This document shows positions 16,909 to 19,495 of a DNA stretch of 19,495 bases, in pieces. The notes under the pieces were generated by a model. The model had not been told where the DNA came from, searched no databases, and was given only the letters and a program-made list of their open reading frames with translations. The position numbers and the translations under genes are program-made. The stretch comes from a bacterium (GTDB lineage Bacteria > Bacillota > Bacilli > Lactobacillales > Streptococcaceae). Position 1 is the first letter of the stretch, and the number at the start of each line of letters is the position of its first letter. The stretch lies in contig CAJNDD010000031.1 in the NCBI GenBank assembly GCA_905221435.1, positions 1 to 19,495 of the forward strand, read 5' to 3'.

Positions 16909-16941
16909 CAAAAAAGTGAACAGTAACTTGTACCATTCACT
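16909..16941 (-). terminator. Terminator of the ABC transporter operon
   Basis: AGTGAA (16915-16920) and TTCACT (16936-16941) form the stem, with inner GTA/TAC pairs after a small internal loop. On the minus strand the stem is followed by TTTTTT. It lies 5 bp beyond the ATPase stop codon. Confidence 0.75.
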
Positions 16942-16946
16942 CTATT

Positions 16947-17627
16947 TTATGCATGTGTTTTTTCTACTAGGTGTCCATCATTCATAACATAAATACGGTC
17001 AACCTTATCAAGAAGGCGTGTATCATGTGTAATCATGACAACTCCTCTACCTTGTTCATGGGCAATGGCAGCCAGCATCTCCGTTACTTGGTAAGCACGC
17101 TCGGTGTCTAGACTGGCTGTTGGCTCATCTGCAAGCACGATGCTTGGATTGTTATAGAGCGCTCTAGCAATCGCGGCACGCTGACGTTCGCCACCCGATA
17201 GAGCATTGGGATACTGATCTTGTACTTTTTCCAAATCCAACAAGTCAAACAGCTCTTTTCGGTCACTTTTACTATTTTTTCCCTTATCTAGTCTGTCAAT
17301 CAAATCCAGCTGTTCCTTGACCGTTAGAAATGGAATTAAGTTTGAAGCCTGAAGAATGAAGCCAAACTCTCTAAAACGGAGGTCTGTTTTTTCCTTCTCC
17401 GTCAAACTGCCTGTTTCCTTCCCCTTTACTAGAATCTTTCCACTCGATGCTTCCTGAAGTTGTCCTAGAGTTGTTAGAAAGGTCGTCTTTCCAGAACCTG
17501 ATGGCCCAACTATAGCCACGAACTCTCCCGCATTTAGCTGAAAATTCGTCTCATGCAGGGCTACGACTTTCATCTTTCCTTCCCCGTAGGTTTTTGTCAC
17601 TTGATTCATTTCAATCAATGCTGTCAT
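16947..17627 (-). CDS. ABC transporter ATP-binding protein (MacB/HrtA-like)
   Basis: The 226-residue ATPase of an exporter of the MacB/LolD/HrtA type powers the permease encoded just upstream. It shows Walker A GPSGSGKTT (41-49), Q-loop Q93, signature LSGGERQ (143-149), Walker B IVLADEP (163-169) and H-loop H201. I chose the ATG at 17627 because AAGGAG lies 6 nt upstream; the eight-codon longer frame would overlap the permease and lacks an SD. It starts 13 bp after the permease stop. The HrtA comparison rests on size and gene order, so heme export is only a possibility. Confidence 0.92.
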   Translation of the reverse strand: MTALIEMNQVTKTYGEGKMKVVALHETNFQLNAGEFVAIVGPSGSGKTTFLTTLGQLQEASSGKILVKGKETGSLTEKEKTDLRFREFGFILQASNLIPFLTVKEQLDLIDRLDKGKNSKSDRKELFDLLDLEKVQDQYPNALSGGERQRAAIARALYNNPSIVLADEPTASLDTERAYQVTEMLAAIAHEQGRGVVMITHDTRLLDKVDRIYVMNDGHLVEKTHA

Positions 17628-17640
17628 ACTATTCTCCTTA

Positions 17641-18696
17641 TTATTCTGCAATCGCAGTTATCGGGTCCACCTTTAGCAAGCGTGGAAGTGAAATGACACC
17701 ACCTAGAAGGGCCATCAAGCAGATCACCAAGCTTAGGACAGAGTAAGCTATCCAACTTGGGTAGAAAAAGAAGGTAGCTGGTAAAACCAAAATCACTCCT
17801 CCGATAGCTAGCAAGGCTAAAGCAATCCCCATACCAGCTAGGAGGAAGATTTGACAGAATAGAGACCATACAATGGTTTTGATCTGTATTCCCTGAGCTC
17901 GCATTATTCCATAAAGTCCTAGTTTTTGGATGGTAATGATATAAACAAAAATCCCCACAATCAAGCCAGTGATAACAATCATAGCAAGAATCATTCCTGA
18001 AAATACATTCACCTGAGGTGTGTAACCAGGAATTTTCGATATCATTTTTGGAATGGAAATCTGTTTCAGTCCATCGCCGACCACTTCTATATCATTTTTC
18101 AATACCAAGGCAGAGATGGAACGATTGGCCTTCAAGGTTCCTTGTAAGGTCCAATAAGTCGTCAGACTCGTAAAGACAACAGGCTCGGTGAAAAATTTAT
18201 TTCCTTGAGTCAAGCCTACGATCTTGTAACTTGAATCGCTTCCATTGAGCTGAATGGCATCACCTAGCTTCATCCCATAGTTCTCAAAAGACTGATCCAC
18301 GACAACCTCATCATCCCCTTCTGGGTACCTTCCCTCCGTCAAACTAGGAGAGATAAAAGAGTCCCAGTTTTGAGCAAAGATGGAAACGTTGATCTTTTCA
18401 CTACCATCGACTAGATTGGTCACAGCGAACATATAGCCCAATGGAGCAGCCTCTTTAGAATTCTTATCCTTGTAGTCCTTTTCAGGAATAAAAGATGCCG
18501 TCAAATTATCATTTGCGTAGTCGGATAAAACAACACCCGTTGCTTGCCAATTATCAATAGCGGCCCGGTTGTTTCGCACAAGACCGAGAGCTAGACTGGT
18601 CATAAAAAAGACCATAAAAGCGATAAGAAAAATGGTCGTTAAGATCAAACTATATCGAAGTTTGTTTCGTAATATCTCTTTGATAGCAAGATACAT
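17641..18696 (-). CDS. ABC transporter permease, FtsX-like (HrtB/DevC type)
   Basis: The 351 residues have one N-terminal helix (about 14-36), a large extracellular domain (about 40-230) and three C-terminal helices (about 235-345), the FtsX/MacB exporter plan. The start MYLAIKEILRNKLRYSLI resembles HrtB, the permease of the HrtBA heme-efflux pump, which is also about 350 residues, and the permease-then-ATPase order fits. Other members export peptides or lipids, so the substrate is unproven. The ATG at 18696 has AAAGGAGAT 4-5 nt upstream. The frame stays open for 36 more codons upstream, but its only far start is TTG and it has no SD. No two-component or TetR-type regulator gene is adjacent. 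Confidence 0.88.
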   Translation of the reverse strand: MYLAIKEILRNKLRYSLILTTIFLIAFMVFFMTSLALGLVRNNRAAIDNWQATGVVLSDYANDNLTASFIPEKDYKDKNSKEAAPLGYMFAVTNLVDGSEKINVSIFAQNWDSFISPSLTEGRYPEGDDEVVVDQSFENYGMKLGDAIQLNGSDSSYKIVGLTQGNKFFTEPVVFTSLTTYWTLQGTLKANRSISALVLKNDIEVVGDGLKQISIPKMISKIPGYTPQVNVFSGMILAMIVITGLIVGIFVYIITIQKLGLYGIMRAQGIQIKTIVWSLFCQIFLLAGMGIALALLAIGGVILVLPATFFFYPSWIAYSVLSLVICLMALLGGVISLPRLLKVDPITAIAE

Positions 18697-18775
18697 GCTT
18701 ATCTCCTTTAACATTTCCCAGAGGTAGCAAAAAGCCACCCAGTCCAATAGACAGAATCTCTGTCCTTCCATCCAT
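18650..18775 (-). CDS. Possible 41-aa leader ORF overlapping the permease start
   Basis: On the minus strand an ATG at 18775 follows AGGAG (18785-18789) with 9-nt spacing. It opens a 41-residue frame (MDGRTEILSIGLGGFLLPLG at the start) that runs across the permease SD and start codon in another frame and ends at 18650. The peptide has a short hydrophobic segment. It could be a regulatory upstream ORF or chance; I know no homologue. Confidence 0.25.
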   Translation of the reverse strand: MDGRTEILSIGLGGFLLPLGNVKGDKHVSCYQRDITKQTSI

Positions 18776-18941
18776 TCAAAACAACTCCTACCAATACTTT
18801 TCAAAAGTAGCCAGGTAGCAACTTAACAAATCATCTTAGGAAAAAGCCTCAGCTTGCTATCAATTTATATAAGTTATCCTTTCCTTTCTCAGTATATTTA
18901 TAATAGAGAAGGTCAGGTCATCTGTTTTAAGTGTAACATCC

Positions 18942-18970
18942 ATGCTATCACTTTCCCCAGTAGGTGTCAA
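18942..18970 (-). promoter_or_regulatory. Strong promoter of the ABC transporter operon
   Basis: On the minus strand a consensus -35 TTGACA (18965-18970), a 17-bp spacer and an extended -10 TGATAGCAT (TAGCAT at 18942-18947) line up. Transcription from here would give a leader of about 240 nt before the permease. Confidence 0.7.
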
Positions 18971-19010
18971 GAAGAGCGACTTAGAAGTTGATAAGAGACT
19001 TTAGTAGTTT

Positions 19011-19027
19011 TGTAACAATTCTGTAAT
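19011..19027 (+). promoter_or_regulatory. VicR/WalR-like direct repeat box
   Basis: TGTAAC (19011-19016), five bases, TGTAAT (19022-19027) fits the WalR/VicR consensus TGTWAH-N5-TGTWAH exactly. It lies 21 bp upstream of the -10 of the following gene, covering the -35 position. A PhoB-type response regulator such as PnpR, which also uses 11-bp repeats, is an alternative. Confidence 0.55.
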
Positions 19028-19045
19028 AATTCTCTGCATAAAAAA

Positions 19046-19054
19046 TGATAAAAT
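19046..19054 (+). promoter_or_regulatory. Extended -10 promoter of the 94-aa gene
   Basis: TGATAAAAT at 19046-19054 is an extended -10 (TAAAAT hexamer) with no good -35, consistent with dependence on an activator at the direct repeat upstream. The SD AAGGAGAG follows at 19069-19076. Confidence 0.55.
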
Positions 19055-19080
19055 AGTTATGTACTGTTAAGGAGAGAATC

Positions 19081-19365
19081 ATGTCCGCAAGAAAACTAGA
19101 AGCTTATGAGTTTGAACAAGCTCCCGAATCGAAACAAACTCCGCTTTACCAAGATTACACACCAGAAGCCCCAGTCGGCCCTAACCTAAAAGAGATTTTA
19201 TTTTTTGTAAATATCGCTTGTTTCTGTATTTTTATGGCACTTTTTAGTTTTATCTTTTTAGCTATAAAATTAAATACAGCTTTATCCTTTATCGCTGCAA
19301 TGGGTCTTAGTTTCGCCCTTTTACAACTTCAAAGAAAGATAATCAAACGAAAATTTTCAAAATAA
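19081..19365 (+). CDS. Small two-helix membrane protein (DUF3270-like)
   Basis: A 94-residue protein of unknown function. The first 37 residues are hydrophilic and acidic with several prolines and probably cytosolic; two membrane helices follow (about 38-60 and 62-82), and the end is strongly basic (RKIIKRKFSK). It resembles the streptococcal DUF3270 family as I remember it, but I cannot confirm that. AAGGAGAG stands 4-5 nt before the ATG. It is a single-gene unit with its own promoter and terminator, divergent from the ABC exporter. The VicR-like box upstream would suggest a cell-envelope link. Confidence 0.8.
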   Translation: MSARKLEAYEFEQAPESKQTPLYQDYTPEAPVGPNLKEILFFVNIACFCIFMALFSFIFLAIKLNTALSFIAAMGLSFALLQLQRKIIKRKFSK

Positions 19366-19392
19366 AGGTTGGTACTACTACCAGCCTTTTTT
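19365..19392 (+). terminator. Terminator of the 94-aa gene
   Basis: AAGGTTGGTA (19365-19374) pairs with TACCAGCCTT (19379-19388) over 10 bp with one T-G wobble and a 4-nt loop, followed by TTTT. It begins at the last base of the stop codon. Confidence 0.9.
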
Positions 19393-19423
19393 CTAGTTAT
19401 CGAAAAAGACAGTTATAATGAAC

Positions 19424-19495
19424 TGCACCCCAAAAGTTAGACAGAAAAAATCTAACTTTTGGGGTGTTTTATTATGAAATTGAGTTATGAAGATA
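19424..19495 (+). mobile_element. Left end of an IS3-family-like insertion sequence, cut by window edge
   Basis: From 19424 the sequence reads TGCACCCCAAAAGTTAGACA, close to the terminal repeats (TG...CCCCAAAAGTTAGAC) of IS150/IS861-type IS3 elements. A perfect 16-bp inverted repeat (19426-19441 with 19451-19466) followed by TTTT can end transcription entering from outside, a known way to keep transposase low. The right end and target duplication lie outside the window, so the exact border is uncertain. Confidence 0.65.
19474..19495 (+). CDS. IS3-family transposase OrfA, N-terminal fragment
   Basis: Only the first seven codons (MKLSYED) are in the window. This start matches the helix-turn-helix OrfA of IS861/IS150-like streptococcal elements as I remember them. 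The context just after the IS end supports the call. Whether the gene is intact cannot be seen. Confidence 0.6.

Larger units (their letters stand above)
18697..19080. other. Divergent intergenic region between ABC operon and 94-aa gene
   Basis: It holds the permease leader (minus), its promoter, and the promoter and VicR-like box of the plus-strand small membrane protein gene. In the leader, CTACC/GGTAG arms (minus strand, near 18785-18815) enclose TACTTT/AAAGTA and can fold. No riboswitch class or T-box is recognised. Confidence 0.5.

Noticed and set aside
18697..18804. 36-codon N-terminal extension of the ABC permease
   Set aside because: It starts with TTG without an SD, whereas the ATG at 18696 has a strong AAAGGAGAT and matches the N-terminus of related permeases.
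18697..18935. Riboswitch or T-box in the ABC permease leader
   Set aside because: No T-box sequence or conserved riboswitch core was found, only ordinary hairpins.

Overview
This window looks like chromosomal DNA from a Streptococcus of the mitis group (S. mitis, S. oralis, S. pneumoniae and relatives). The reasons are the AT-rich low-GC Firmicute gene style, AAGGAGG-type ribosome binding sites, extended -10 promoters (TGnTATAAT), and proteins close to what I remember of pneumococcal SmpB, RNase R, PmrA, CoaE, MutM, Era, YbeY, PavA/RqcH, DeoD, PunA, DeoB and RpiA. The species cannot be fixed from the sequence alone.

Layout. Positions 1-188 hold a structured non-coding stretch and the tehB terminator. 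Positions 189-8819 are one long minus-strand block, read in the order ybeY, dgkA, era, mutM, coaE, pmrA, rpmG, secG, rnr, smpB, tehB. Gaps are short and several genes overlap, so it is probably one operon or a chain of overlapping transcripts covering ribosome maturation, ribosome rescue and RNA decay, DNA repair, CoA synthesis, drug efflux and secretion. At 8820-8923 a divergent promoter region also drives rqcH (pavA), the fibronectin-binding-protein homologue now placed in ribosome quality control. rqcH and the minus-strand deoD converge on a shared bidirectional terminator.

Positions 10612-15786 form a minus-strand nucleoside salvage and pentose phosphate block: rpiA, deoB, a DUF1697 gene, punA and a LemA-like membrane protein gene, then a 450-bp gap with a repeated palindromic element and a leader hairpin, then deoD. 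Nucleosides are split by DeoD and PunA to base and (deoxy)ribose-1-phosphate, DeoB turns the latter into the 5-phosphate, and RpiA links ribose-5-phosphate to the pentose phosphate pathway. A perfect inverted repeat just upstream of the rpiA -10 box is a candidate operator.

Positions 15892-16821 are a U32-peptidase-family gene with a probable leaderless mRNA. Positions 16947-18696 are a two-gene ABC exporter (FtsX-like permease plus ATPase, similar in layout to HrtBA) behind a strong promoter and a leader of about 240 nt. Divergent from it at 19081-19365 is a 94-aa two-helix membrane protein gene with a sequence matching the VicR/WalR direct-repeat box upstream. The window ends in the left end of an IS3-family-like insertion sequence.

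Most of the window is conserved core genome. I see no convincing new defence or mobile system. The observations most worth checking are regulatory: the rpiA operator, the VicR-like box, the ABC transporter leader, the leaderless U32 gene, and the repeated palindrome beside deoD.
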